Shown here: positions 1 through 7,339 of the stretch, piece after piece
Layout: each line of letters opens with the position of its first letter
Numbering within the stretch: the first letter of the stretch is position 1
From: Bacillota bacterium
GTDB taxonomy: Bacteria; Bacillota; Sulfobacillia; DUSP01; JBFMCS01
Assembly (NCBI GenBank): GCA_040754315.1
Contig: JBFMCS010000011.1
Coordinates: 1-43,147, forward strand
Length of the DNA stretch: 43,147 nt
Direction of reading: 5' to 3'
The notes under the pieces: generated by a model
Databases searched by the model: none
Told to the model about the DNA's origin: nothing
What the model saw: only the letters and a program-made list of their open reading frames with translations
Translations under genes and position numbers: made by a program

Positions 1-74
1 ATACGGTACTACCAGGAACCGAAAGCGCTGCCAGCACGATAGGTCTCATAACCCTTGGTGTGAAGTTAGCAGGA

Positions 75-110
75 AAGCCCGGTGCGGGAAATCCGCATGC
101 CGGGGTTTGA
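75..110 (+). ncRNA. Group II intron domain V-like hairpin (probable intron relic)
   Basis: The segment folds as a long hairpin with features of group II intron domain V: an AGC triad at 76-78, a lower stem CCCGG/CCGGG, a two-base bulge (TG, 98-99) on the 3' side, an upper stem TGCGG/CCGCA and a GAAA-type loop. A TTTGA tail follows. There is one extra G in the 3' lower stem, so the element may be degenerate. No intron-encoded reverse transcriptase is visible because the window starts only 74 bases upstream. Seen: the hairpin and bulge. Inferred: the intron identity. Confidence 0.45.
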
Positions 111-120
111 CGCGGCGGGT

Positions 121-332
121 GCTGGAACCGTGACCATGAGAGCCGGACTGAGGCCCATGGCGAAAGCTCTGGATATTATGCCACCGGACTCTAAAGTATA
201 CGCGCCAGCGCTCGACCCTACTGACGAGGCGGGGGCTGGAACCGTGACCATGAGAGCCGGACTGAGGCCCATGGCGAAAGCTCTGGATATGCCACCGGAC
301 TCTAAAGTATACGCGCCAGCGCTCGACCCTAC
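121..332. repeat. Imperfect tandem duplication of a ~100-bp unit
   Basis: Two copies, 121-221 and 235-332, are almost identical. They differ by a 3-base insertion in the first copy (GGATATTATGCC against GGATATGCC) and are joined by a 13-base spacer. Each copy starts GCTGGAACCGTGACC and ends CTCGACCCTAC. Each contains a GGCGAAAGCTC hairpin-like element. They lie directly 3' of the domain V-like hairpin, so they probably belong to the same intron-derived RNA. No protein reading is credible. Confidence 0.93.
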
Positions 333-758
333 CCTGTCCGGGTCATCCGGCGGGGCTGCTGGGCCGCTGTAGGGGGGCCTGATCCCTGCCCTCGCCGGGA
401 CGGACCCAAGACTGGTGTTGAGCCGGACACTTATCCCCAGATCGCCAGCGCCCCACACGCGTAGATCGACCAGGTTAGGGGTCCTAGGCTTCACGGTAGA
501 CTGGGGAGGGAGATAATATGACTCCCGGGAGTTCGATTGAAAGGAGAATCGATCAAACCATAGAAATACACGGGCAAGTCAGAGTATTTGGGACAATGCT
601 AGTCTGTGTTGCTCTCCTGCCCTGGGTCCCTTCAGGTAAGGGGGGAGGGCACACCGGAGGGGGGGGATGCGTTTGATGTAATGAGGTGAAGGAAGAACCT
701 GGAGCAGGAATCGAGGAATCTAGCGAACTAGGTGACAACTCTAGGAGGTGATCGTGCA
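333..758. other. Non-coding leader between the repeat and the symporter operon
   Basis: I see no gene here. The stretch contains a possible promoter (490-517), a perfect 12-bp palindrome (521-532), a hairpin TCGATT/AATCGA (533-552) with AAAGGAG in its loop, and several purine-rich SD-like tracts without a convincing start codon. Confidence 0.5.
490..532 (+). promoter_or_regulatory. Possible promoter with adjoining palindromic operator
   Basis: TTCACG (490-495) and GATAAT (512-517) are separated by 16 bp, a moderate sigma-A match. The perfect palindrome ACTCCCGGGAGT (521-532) lies just downstream, near the expected transcription start, where an operator would sit. The string AGATAATATGA at 511-521 recurs at 3020-3030 before the DUF342 gene. 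The target would be the symporter operon after a ~240-base leader. Confidence 0.3.
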
Positions 759-1028
759 GTGGCCGGCAAGTGGGAACAGGATCATGAACTCATCACCTTT
801 AGCCTCACCAGGTTAGACAGGTTCTTCGTCTGGTTTTCCGTCATAGGCACGCTGGTTTTGATCGCCTTCTTCGCAGCTATGACTACATTCGAGGGAGTCT
901 GGATCGGGGGAATGCCCAAGAGTGCCTTCTACATCCTAGTCATAGGTATCATCGATGCAGTAGTGGGCGTGGGCGGGTACTTCGCCTACAAGGCGTACTA
1001 CGACAGGCTCCTAGAACAAGGAAAGTGA
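759..1028 (+). CDS. Small membrane protein paired with SSS symporter
   Basis: The product is 89 residues with a soluble N-terminus of about 20 residues and two hydrophobic segments (about residues 22-42 and 57-78). The frame is open from GTG at 732, but a strong SD (AGGAGGTG, 743-750) lies inside that longer version. It sits eight bases before GTG 759, so I choose 759. The symporter gene starts 10 bases after the stop, so the two are surely co-transcribed. Small two-helix proteins encoded just ahead of sodium:solute symporters are often accessory subunits; that role is inferred from position. I recognise no named family with certainty. Confidence 0.8.
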   Translation: MAGKWEQDHELITFSLTRLDRFFVWFSVIGTLVLIAFFAAMTTFEGVWIGGMPKSAFYILVIGIIDAVVGVGGYFAYKAYYDRLLEQGK

Positions 1029-1038
1029 GGGGTAGACG

Positions 1039-2529
1039 ATGTCTGTTGCCACGATCGTGATTCTAGTGTTAATGATAGCCTACGCTGTGATCGTTCTTGG
1101 CATTGGCCAGTATGCCTACAGGCAGACAGGTAGCGGCAGGAGAGACTACTACGTGGCATCCGGGACGTTGAGCCCGTTCGTCATCTTCTTCACTTACCTT
1201 GCTACATACATAAGCACCTATGGGTTTGTAGGCCTGTCAGCGGTGTTCTACAGCTGGGGCATTGAGTGGGCCTGGTTCGAGGCCATGTACTACCCCACAC
1301 TCATCATCCCCCTTACCACACTCATAGGCCTGAGACTCTACAAGCTAGGGAAGATGCACAACTACGTAACCAACGCCGATCTTGTCGCGCACAGGCTCGG
1401 CTCCGAGGGCCCGGTCCGGGTGTTTTTCGGGTTGATCATGATCCTGTTCCCGTCCATCTTCTACGTGGGGATCCAGTTTGTTGCCATGTCGGCAATCCTC
1501 AGTGGTTTGACTGGCGGCCAGCTGTCCTACGGTTTCATGTTGCTGTTCTTTGCCTCTACCATGGCTCTATATGTCATCCTCGGTGGGATGCGCTCGGTTG
1601 CCTACACTGATGTGGTCCAGGGAATAACCGTCCTGCTCGCGCTTGGGCTGTCGGCCTTGCTGGTGTACACCCACTGGGGCGGGTTCGAGGAAATGTTTGT
1701 GGCGGCTGCTACCGGACCGCGAGCGTGGGCATTTGAGAGGACACTGCCCCCACACTACTTCTACCCGGCCATCCTGTTCATCGGCCCGGCCTGGGCAGGG
1801 CTGGTTCCCCACCTGTGGGTCAGGTTCTACGCGGCCAAGGATATCCGGGCTGTCCTCATGGCGGGACTGGGTGTTGGCGTAGGGGGCGCCCTGATGTATG
1901 CGCTTCTTCCCGTCTTGGTCGGAACAGCGCTCCTGGCGTTCTACCCCGAAGCACCTGAGGTGGCCGTGACGGAGCAGTATGTCTCCATGATGTTCAGCAG
2001 CTGGTTCGGGGCTGTACCTGCCGCCCTGCTGATGTTTGGCCTGGTGGCAGCAGGCAAGTCAACGGCCGACTCCATACTGCTGAACCTCTCCTCCATACTC
2101 CAGGTAGACATCCTGGAGAAGACCTTCAAGGTAAAGTGGCCGGAGCGTACCCTGGACCTTGTGGCTCGGCTGATGTGCATAGTGGTGGTAGGGATCGCGG
2201 CCATCGCCGCCGTCTCCCCCAAGCTGCCCATCGTCTCCATAGCCATCACCCTGATCTGGCCGGGCATCTCAGTGCTGGCGCTGCCTGTCCTGATAATGCT
2301 CTTCTGGCGGAGGGTTAACAGGCAGGGGGCCTTGGCTGGCCTGGTTTCCGGGTTTGTCTCCATGCTCCTCTGCATCTACGTGCTGTGGCCTGAGTGGCCC
2401 CACAACCCGTTCTACCTGTGGGAGGGCACCCTGCCCTGTGTCATGGGCATCGTGACCCTGGTGGTCGTAACCCTGCTTACGCCTCCTCCTCCCAAGGAGC
2501 TCATCGAGAGCTTCTACGGTAAGGGGTAA
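1039..2529 (+). CDS. Sodium:solute symporter (SSS family)
   Basis: The product is 496 residues, the usual length for the SSS/SLC5 family, with about 13 hydrophobic segments spread along the whole chain. The N-terminus carries the typical YYVASGTLSPF pattern after the first helix, and the middle has the GGMRSVAYTDVVQG signature that marks SSS transporters. These proteins couple inward sodium movement to uptake of an organic solute across the cytoplasmic membrane. The substrate cannot be read from sequence. The position two genes upstream of a dimethylamine methyltransferase suggests a methylated amine or amino acid, but this is inference. ATG start with a GAGGGG-type SD; a strong terminator follows at 2562. 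Confidence 0.92.
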   Translation: MSVATIVILVLMIAYAVIVLGIGQYAYRQTGSGRRDYYVASGTLSPFVIFFTYLATYISTYGFVGLSAVFYSWGIEWAWFEAMYYPTLIIPLTTLIGLRLYKLGKMHNYVTNADLVAHRLGSEGPVRVFFGLIMILFPSIFYVGIQFVAMSAILSGLTGGQLSYGFMLLFFASTMALYVILGGMRSVAYTDVVQGITVLLALGLSALLVYTHWGGFEEMFVAAATGPRAWAFERTLPPHYFYPAILFIGPAWAGLVPHLWVRFYAAKDIRAVLMAGLGVGVGGALMYALLPVLVGTALLAFYPEAPEVAVTEQYVSMMFSSWFGAVPAALLMFGLVAAGKSTADSILLNLSSILQVDILEKTFKVKWPERTLDLVARLMCIVVVGIAAIAAVSPKLPIVSIAITLIWPGISVLALPVLIMLFWRRVNRQGALAGLVSGFVSMLLCIYVLWPEWPHNPFYLWEGTLPCVMGIVTLVVVTLLTPPPPKELIESFYGKG

Positions 2530-2561
2530 GACACCCAGGCATGAAGATGCGTTTTTCGGTG

Positions 2562-2594
2562 AGACTGAGGGGGCGGAGTGCCCCCTCAGTCTTT
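2562..2594 (+). terminator. Rho-independent-type terminator after symporter
   Basis: A perfect 12-bp stem GACTGAGGGGGC (2563-2574) pairs with 2580-2591 around a GGAGT loop, followed by TTT. It closes the symporter operon. Confidence 0.85.
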
Positions 2595-3081
2595 GGCAAG
2601 GAGGCGGCGCCCTGCAATGGCTACATGTAAAGGCCAAGATGGCCACAGTCACCAGGGGCTACGACTGGGATCCGGGAGGGGGGAAGGTGCCGCCAAATGG
2701 TGGCCTCAGAAGATGCCCCTTCCTTGACCAGGCTGGGCGGAAGTCCGAAGCGTGCAGGGAAGATCGCAACCCTCCTGAGATGAGCGTTCAAGGGCTGTGC
2801 TGCAATAGGTGTCTTCCCGGGAATGCAGGAAGGCCGGACGGCTCAAGAGCTGACTGGCTGGGTAGCAGCCTGGCATCGGGAAGGGAGAGAGTATTGCGCC
2901 CCTAGCAGCCCGGATCTTGCCTGCCCGTAAGCGAGGGATACGTGGGCACATCTTGTCCTTCTTGTGCTAGTGTACCCTGGGGACAGGTCAAGCTCAAAAC
3001 ACCAGCGGATCCCTTCGATAGATAATATGAACACCCCCCTCGGGCGGGGGACCGACTTCCAAGAAGGGGGGGGTGAACCCT
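2595..3081. other. Intergenic region before the DUF342 gene
   Basis: About 490 bases without a recognisable gene. The longest open frames show no family features. The distal end has the string AGATAATATGA (3020-3030), a GC-rich hairpin CCCCC/GGGGG (3035-3050) and the SD of the next gene. I checked for cobalamin, c-di-GMP and T-box signatures and saw none. Confidence 0.5.
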
Positions 3082-4959
3082 ATGCCCAACGGAAGGCTGC
3101 TAGCGCTCTCATCAACCGGGACCCCTGAAGACCCTCAGGGCCTAATTGCCGGTGCTTTACCGGTTCTCTCCCGAGAACCTGCGACAGACATGGACGGAAC
3201 CGTTGAGGTCCGTGACGGGCGCCTCTACGTCGTGAACCCCTTAGGACAGGGCTCCCCCGCCAGGCTCCTTCCTGGTGATCACATCTGTGCTGCCATCAAC
3301 GGCATGGAATACACCTATCCCACTGAAATCCTCCACCACGACCACGTTACCCTGGAAACCAAGGCTGAACTCTGGTGTGATCGGCTGGGGATCACCGTGT
3401 CGCCGGATCAAATGACAGCCACACTTCAAGTGGGCCGGGGGCTAATGTTCGAGCCTTACCTTCCTGATTGTCCCCCAGCCCAAGAGTACAAGCCAGAGAT
3501 TCTTGAACACCAGACCGCCACCATCGACGAGGCGGTTGCCGTGGTCCTTACCGCCTTGGCAAAGAACGGTGTGTTATCCGGCATAGATGAGGCAGCCGTC
3601 AGGACCGCGCTAGAGGAGCCCTTTCCCCTGGTGACCGTGGCTCAGGGCCGCCCCCCGGTCGAGCCACAGCACGGCAAGGTGAGGCAGCTGGTATCCGAGG
3701 AGGTCCAGGTAACTGGGCCAAGACAGCGTGAGGATGGTACCGTGGACTACCGGGAGGTGCTGGAGATACCGTCAGTGAACCCCGGGGACGTCGTGGCCGT
3801 GGTAGAGAAAGCGGTGGCGGGCGTCCCTGGGCACACTGTGACAGGTGCGGGACTGGAGGTACCTGCGGCCAAGGATGTCCAACTTGTGCTTGGCCGAGGC
3901 GTGGAGTTTGATGCCGCAACAAGCAGGGTCCTTGCAACAGCGCCGGGGCGCCCACAGGTGAATCACATTTCCCCTCACAGGGTGGCAATCAACGTGGTAT
4001 CGGAGTACGTCCACCAAGGCGACGTGAGCCTTTCCACAGGCAATATAGACTTCAACGGTGACGTGCTGATCACCGGTGATGTCACCGAGACCATGACGGT
4101 AAGGGCGGCACGGAGCGTGAAGATCCTAGGGTCAGCTTCCAAGGCCCAGATCTACGCAGGCCTCAATATTGACCTGAAGGGAGGGGCCATCAACTCCACG
4201 CTGAGGGCAGGGGGCGTCAGGGCTGTCTACGTCCGCATACTGCCAGAACTCCAGAGCCTCCTGGAGGATCTTGGCGGCCTGCATGCCGCCATCATGCAGG
4301 TCGAGAAGCGATTCCGGCAGCTAAAGATGCCCTTTGATGTGAAGCTGAACCAGGCGGCTACGACCCTTAGGGCGAAGTACCTGCCTTACATGTCCCAGAG
4401 GACGTCTAGTATCCGGTCGGCTATCAAAGAGAGTGACCTCCCCGTGGATTCGGACCTCACCGCACTGGCTGATGATCTTGCCGCTGCCTTTTCCGTGCCC
4501 ACCAGGCCAGAGACGTTCAGCGTGTTCGTAGACGAACTTCGCAGGTTAGAGACCCAGGTGGATGCCGCCGTCTCCACAATTTCCGAGATCACGGCCCAGC
4601 CGTGCAGCATAAAGACAGGTTATGCCCACCTGTCTACACTGGAGTCCCCAGGCATCATCTCCCTGGGAGAGCGGGGCGCCTACTGCAGCAAGCTCGTGGC
4701 CCAGGGAGACTGCGACGTCAGGGGCCCAGTAACGGGGGGCCTGACCCTCTCCCTGAGCGGCTTGGTGAGGGCTGTGGCCATGGGATCGCCGGCGGAGGCC
4801 AAGACCGAAGTGAGGGTTTCCGAAAAGGGAGTCATCCGGTGCGACACTTCCTATCCTGGCGTGACCCTGCGGATGGGCCGTGCCACCATCAAGATTGCCA
4901 GCAAGGAACTGCAGGTGCGGGCTCACAAGGGGCCCGACGGTACGTTTGTGCTGCGTTGA
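3082..4959 (+). CDS. DUF342/FapA family protein
   Basis: The product is 625 residues and matches the DUF342 (flagellar assembly protein A) architecture: an N-terminal FapA-like region, then a beta-helical core around residues 310-390 with short repeats such as GDVLITGDVTE and VKILGSASKAQIYAG. A coiled-coil insertion follows at about 400-510, and a C-terminal beta-helical return contains GDCDVRGPVTGG. The frame is open from GTG 3073, but GGGGGTGA sits five bases before ATG 3082, so I favour 3082. FapA-type proteins are implicated in surface polymer or flagellar assembly and often contain degenerate polymer-binding domains. No flagellar genes are nearby, so the role here is unknown. A terminator follows. 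Confidence 0.85.
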   Translation: MPNGRLLALSSTGTPEDPQGLIAGALPVLSREPATDMDGTVEVRDGRLYVVNPLGQGSPARLLPGDHICAAINGMEYTYPTEILHHDHVTLETKAELWCDRLGITVSPDQMTATLQVGRGLMFEPYLPDCPPAQEYKPEILEHQTATIDEAVAVVLTALAKNGVLSGIDEAAVRTALEEPFPLVTVAQGRPPVEPQHGKVRQLVSEEVQVTGPRQREDGTVDYREVLEIPSVNPGDVVAVVEKAVAGVPGHTVTGAGLEVPAAKDVQLVLGRGVEFDAATSRVLATAPGRPQVNHISPHRVAINVVSEYVHQGDVSLSTGNIDFNGDVLITGDVTETMTVRAARSVKILGSASKAQIYAGLNIDLKGGAINSTLRAGGVRAVYVRILPELQSLLEDLGGLHAAIMQVEKRFRQLKMPFDVKLNQAATTLRAKYLPYMSQRTSSIRSAIKESDLPVDSDLTALADDLAAAFSVPTRPETFSVFVDELRRLETQVDAAVSTISEITAQPCSIKTGYAHLSTLESPGIISLGERGAYCSKLVAQGDCDVRGPVTGGLTLSLSGLVRAVAMGSPAEAKTEVRVSEKGVIRCDTSYPGVTLRMGRATIKIASKELQVRAHKGPDGTFVLR

Positions 4960-4986
4960 AGGGCTGTCCCAATTCCAGCGTACCCA

Positions 4987-5014
4987 GGAGCCCCCCGGCG
5001 GGTGGGCTCCTTCT
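4987..5014 (+). terminator. Terminator after DUF342 gene
   Basis: The stem GGAGCCC (4987-4993) pairs with GGGCTCC (5004-5010), followed by TTCT. It lies 28 bases after the DUF342 stop codon. Confidence 0.7.
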
Positions 5015-5497
5015 GCTACGCTCCACTGGGGAGCTCGTGCAGGCCAAATCGCGGATCATTGATTCGACTTCAGGACAACTCACTTATGCCTGAGTCCGGC
5101 GACATCAGTCTTCCCCCCTTGTGGAGCCTGGACACACCCAGAGGCCTGCCGTTATTCACCAGCCTGTCTTGCTGGCGCAAGGCTCGGGCCTGATCTCATT
5201 TGGAGTTTGCTTTTCGAGTTGACTTGCGGCCATGGCTGCAGGCATGCCGCTAGGTTGGTTTTTCTCTCTGGGGGAGGACTGTTTATCTTCTCAAAGGCCC
5301 CAGGCACACCGTATCACCTCCCTGCTCCACACGCTGCCATGCATGCTGCCTTGGGCCATAGGATGGCTGGGAGGAGGAGTGATAGGGAAACTGGGATGGA
5401 CACCGAAACATGATAGGTATCCCATAATGGAGTCGAGGCAGGCAACAGGACACTACACCCGAAAGAGCCACACCAACTCGAAGAGGGAGGTAGATGT
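5015..5497. other. Long leader/intergenic region before mtbB
   Basis: About 480 bases with no credible gene. A stretch near 5145-5160 (CAGAGGCCTGCC) loosely resembles a B12 box, but the other conserved cobalamin-riboswitch elements are missing. CATAAT at 5424-5429 could be a -10 element, but no -35 stands at the right spacing. The SD GAGGGAGG (5483-5490) serves mtbB. Confidence 0.45.
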
Positions 5498-6889
5498 GTG
5501 GACAAGATCTTCTCGAGGCTGGGGGACGGCAGCGTTCTCTGGCTGAGCGAGGGCGAACTCAGGGCCGAGTTGGAGGACGGCACCAGTGATGCGGCAAGGA
5601 GGGGAAGGATCCCTCCCCTCACACAAGGGGAACTCGACAGCCTGTTCGAAATCTGCGCCTCTCCCCAGAAGGTGGTCACCATTGAATGGGGAAGGGAGGT
5701 GGTGCACTCTTTCGATGCAGGTACGCTGAAGTTTCCCCTCAGGGGTGGCGTGCCGGTGGACAGGCTGGGAACGATCCTTGCCCATGAGCGCGCGTTTTGC
5801 TCCGATACTATGGAGCTGGCCCATACGGACTATAGTTTCAAGCCCGTAAAGCAGATAATTCACGAAGAGCGCCAAGTCATGGAGCAGGTACAGCTGAATG
5901 CTACCATTCCCGTACTGTACGGTGCCATGCCTAACCTGGGCCTGTACACCAAGCCAGATGGACCCATCGACAACTGGACGGAGCTCCTCACCAAGGGCAA
6001 GATGGCCGAGGCCAGGGCCGCCCAGGAAGAGGCCTGCGATGCAGCTGTCAAGGACATCTGCTACGTGGCCAAGACAATGCACGAGGCCGGGGCTGACGGC
6101 ATCAACCTTGACACCGTGGGGTCATCAGGGGACGCTGATTTCCTGGCCAGCCTCAGGGCGATAGAGGAGCTCAAGGCCGAGTTCCCCGACATGGATATCG
6201 AGGTGGGAATGTCCGGGGAGTTCATCCTGGGAATGCACGGAGAGCTTGAATACGACGGCACCCGGCTGGCCGGCCTCTACCCTCACCAGCAGGTCAGGCT
6301 GGTGGAGAAGGCAGGGGCCACGGTATTCGGGCCTGTTGTGAACACTAACAGCAACCGCACCTTTCCCTGGAACCTGGCACGCGCCTGCACGTTTGTGAAG
6401 GCTTGCTCAGAGGTCTCTGGGATACCCATTCACCCCAATGCAGGCATGGGGGTAGGGGGGGTGTCTGTCTCCAGCACCGCCCCGCTGGATGTAATCTCCA
6501 GGGCATCAGTATCCTTGGTGGAGATAGGGAAGGCCGACGGGCTGTAGATTGGCCACGGTGACACCTTTGGGATGGCATTCCTCCATGAGTTGGCCACTGG
6601 CATGGGCGGCCTGCGTACTGCCGGAGATCTGGTAGCCCGCATCGTCATGTCAAAGGCCATGAGGATCAATGAGGCTAAAGCCTATGTAGCGAACAAGCTT
6701 GGGGTTTCCGTACTCGATCTCGCTGATTCCACCGCCATGCGCGAAATAAGGGAAGAACTCGACCTGGGTCACGTGCTGGCCCGGCCGGGCGCAGCCATAG
6801 GCATCGAGGCAAAAGCCCGGATTGCCAGGCTCCTGGACATAAGCATACGTTCGGTCGAGATGTCCAGGAGGAAGGCGGGCTGGGTCTAA
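5498..6889 (+). CDS. mtbB: Dimethylamine:corrinoid methyltransferase MtbB, pyrrolysine-containing
   Basis: Read from GTG 5498 (SD GAGGGAGG) to TAA 6889, this is one 463-residue protein if the in-frame TAG at codon 350 (6545-6547) is decoded. That matches the ~465-residue length of archaeal MtbB. The frame and the family similarity are unbroken across the TAG: HPNAGMGVGG and EIGKADGL precede it, IGHGDTFGMAF and LVARIVMSKAMRINEAK follow. In MtbB the amber codon near position 356 encodes pyrrolysine, the residue that presents the methylammonium to the Co(I) corrinoid protein. The enzyme transfers a methyl group from dimethylamine to its cognate corrinoid protein (MtbC), giving monomethylamine. 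Neither the corrinoid protein nor the pyl genes are in the window. If UAG only terminated, a 349-residue fragment lacking the active-site residue would result. Confidence 0.93.
6545..6547 (+). other. In-frame UAG, predicted pyrrolysine codon
   Basis: TAG at codon 350 of mtbB sits in the context ADGL-UAG-IGHGD. Downstream coding continues in the same frame for 113 residues with conserved MtbB sequence and normal codon use, so this is not a simple stop. Decoding would require tRNA-Pyl (CUA anticodon) and pyrrolysyl-tRNA synthetase encoded elsewhere. Confidence 0.9.
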
Positions 6890-6916
6890 GGCACTAACCA
6901 TGAATCTTTCGCTTCC

Positions 6917-6951
6917 AAGGGGCGAGGCGCCCTAACAGCGCCTGGTCCCTT
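6917..6951 (+). terminator. Hairpin after mtbB, possible terminator
   Basis: AAGGG (6917-6921) and GGCGC (6926-6930) pair with GCGCC (6938-6942) and CCCTT (6947-6951), with a symmetric internal loop and a seven-base apical loop. No strong T run follows, so it could also be a processing or attenuation hairpin. Confidence 0.45.
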
Positions 6952-7339
6952 GCATGTGCGCCCGGCGGGCATGGGCAGCAGCAACTATCCTGGCTTCCCC
7001 CTGCGCCAGCCTTCTGCAGAAAAACGGCAAAACCTGGTTAGCACAGTCATGACCTACCATTTCGCAAGAAGGGGATCCAGGCGGCAGGGTGAATAGAGTT
7101 ATCCCGTAAGGGCTTGTGCCGGTTGACGCTCCCAGGGCACAAACGCAGGCGCTCCATTCGCAGCGGCGAGTACATGACAAGAACCTAACAACCGTGGCAC
7201 AGGCCGTGTTGTCTCTGGAGTGCCCTGCCAGGGGCTTCCACAAAAGGAGGTGACCATCGCGCTAGGCACTTGCCAGATCCCCGGCACCGTCAACCTCTAC
7301 TGGCAGCAGCGATAACACTTGGGAAGGAGGTATACGGAT
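6952..7339. other. Intergenic region before BCCT transporter, with an orphan Shine-Dalgarno
   Basis: No recognised gene. A near-perfect SD (AAAAGGAGGTGA, 7242-7253) is followed by no ATG, GTG or TTG at proper spacing. An ATC five bases on opens a 19-codon frame (7256-7312) that ends with TAA at 7313-7315, just before the transporter's own SD (GGAAGGAGG). The start GTG 7250 within the SD itself gives a 21-codon version. It may be a leader peptide or chance. Confidence 0.35.

Noticed and set aside
186-306. GGACTCTAAA in both tandem units (186-195, 297-306), identical to the anticodon-loop region of tRNA-Pyl
   Set aside because: The flanks do not form an anticodon stem (GGA faces GTA), and no acceptor, D or T arm can be drawn. 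Treated as chance despite the mtbB nearby.
2700-2900. Possible structured RNA (RNase P- or c-di-GMP riboswitch-like strings)
   Set aside because: Strings such as GGCGGAAGTCCG resemble RNase P motifs only superficially; no consistent long-range pairing could be drawn by eye.
2639-2905. Open frame of 88 codons in the intergenic region
   Set aside because: No SD, no family features, and mixed composition unlike neighbouring genes.
5100-5200. Possible cobalamin riboswitch upstream of mtbB
   Set aside because: Only a loose B12-box-like string (CAGAGGCCTGCC) is present; the GCCACTG and GGGAA/GGTG elements are missing.
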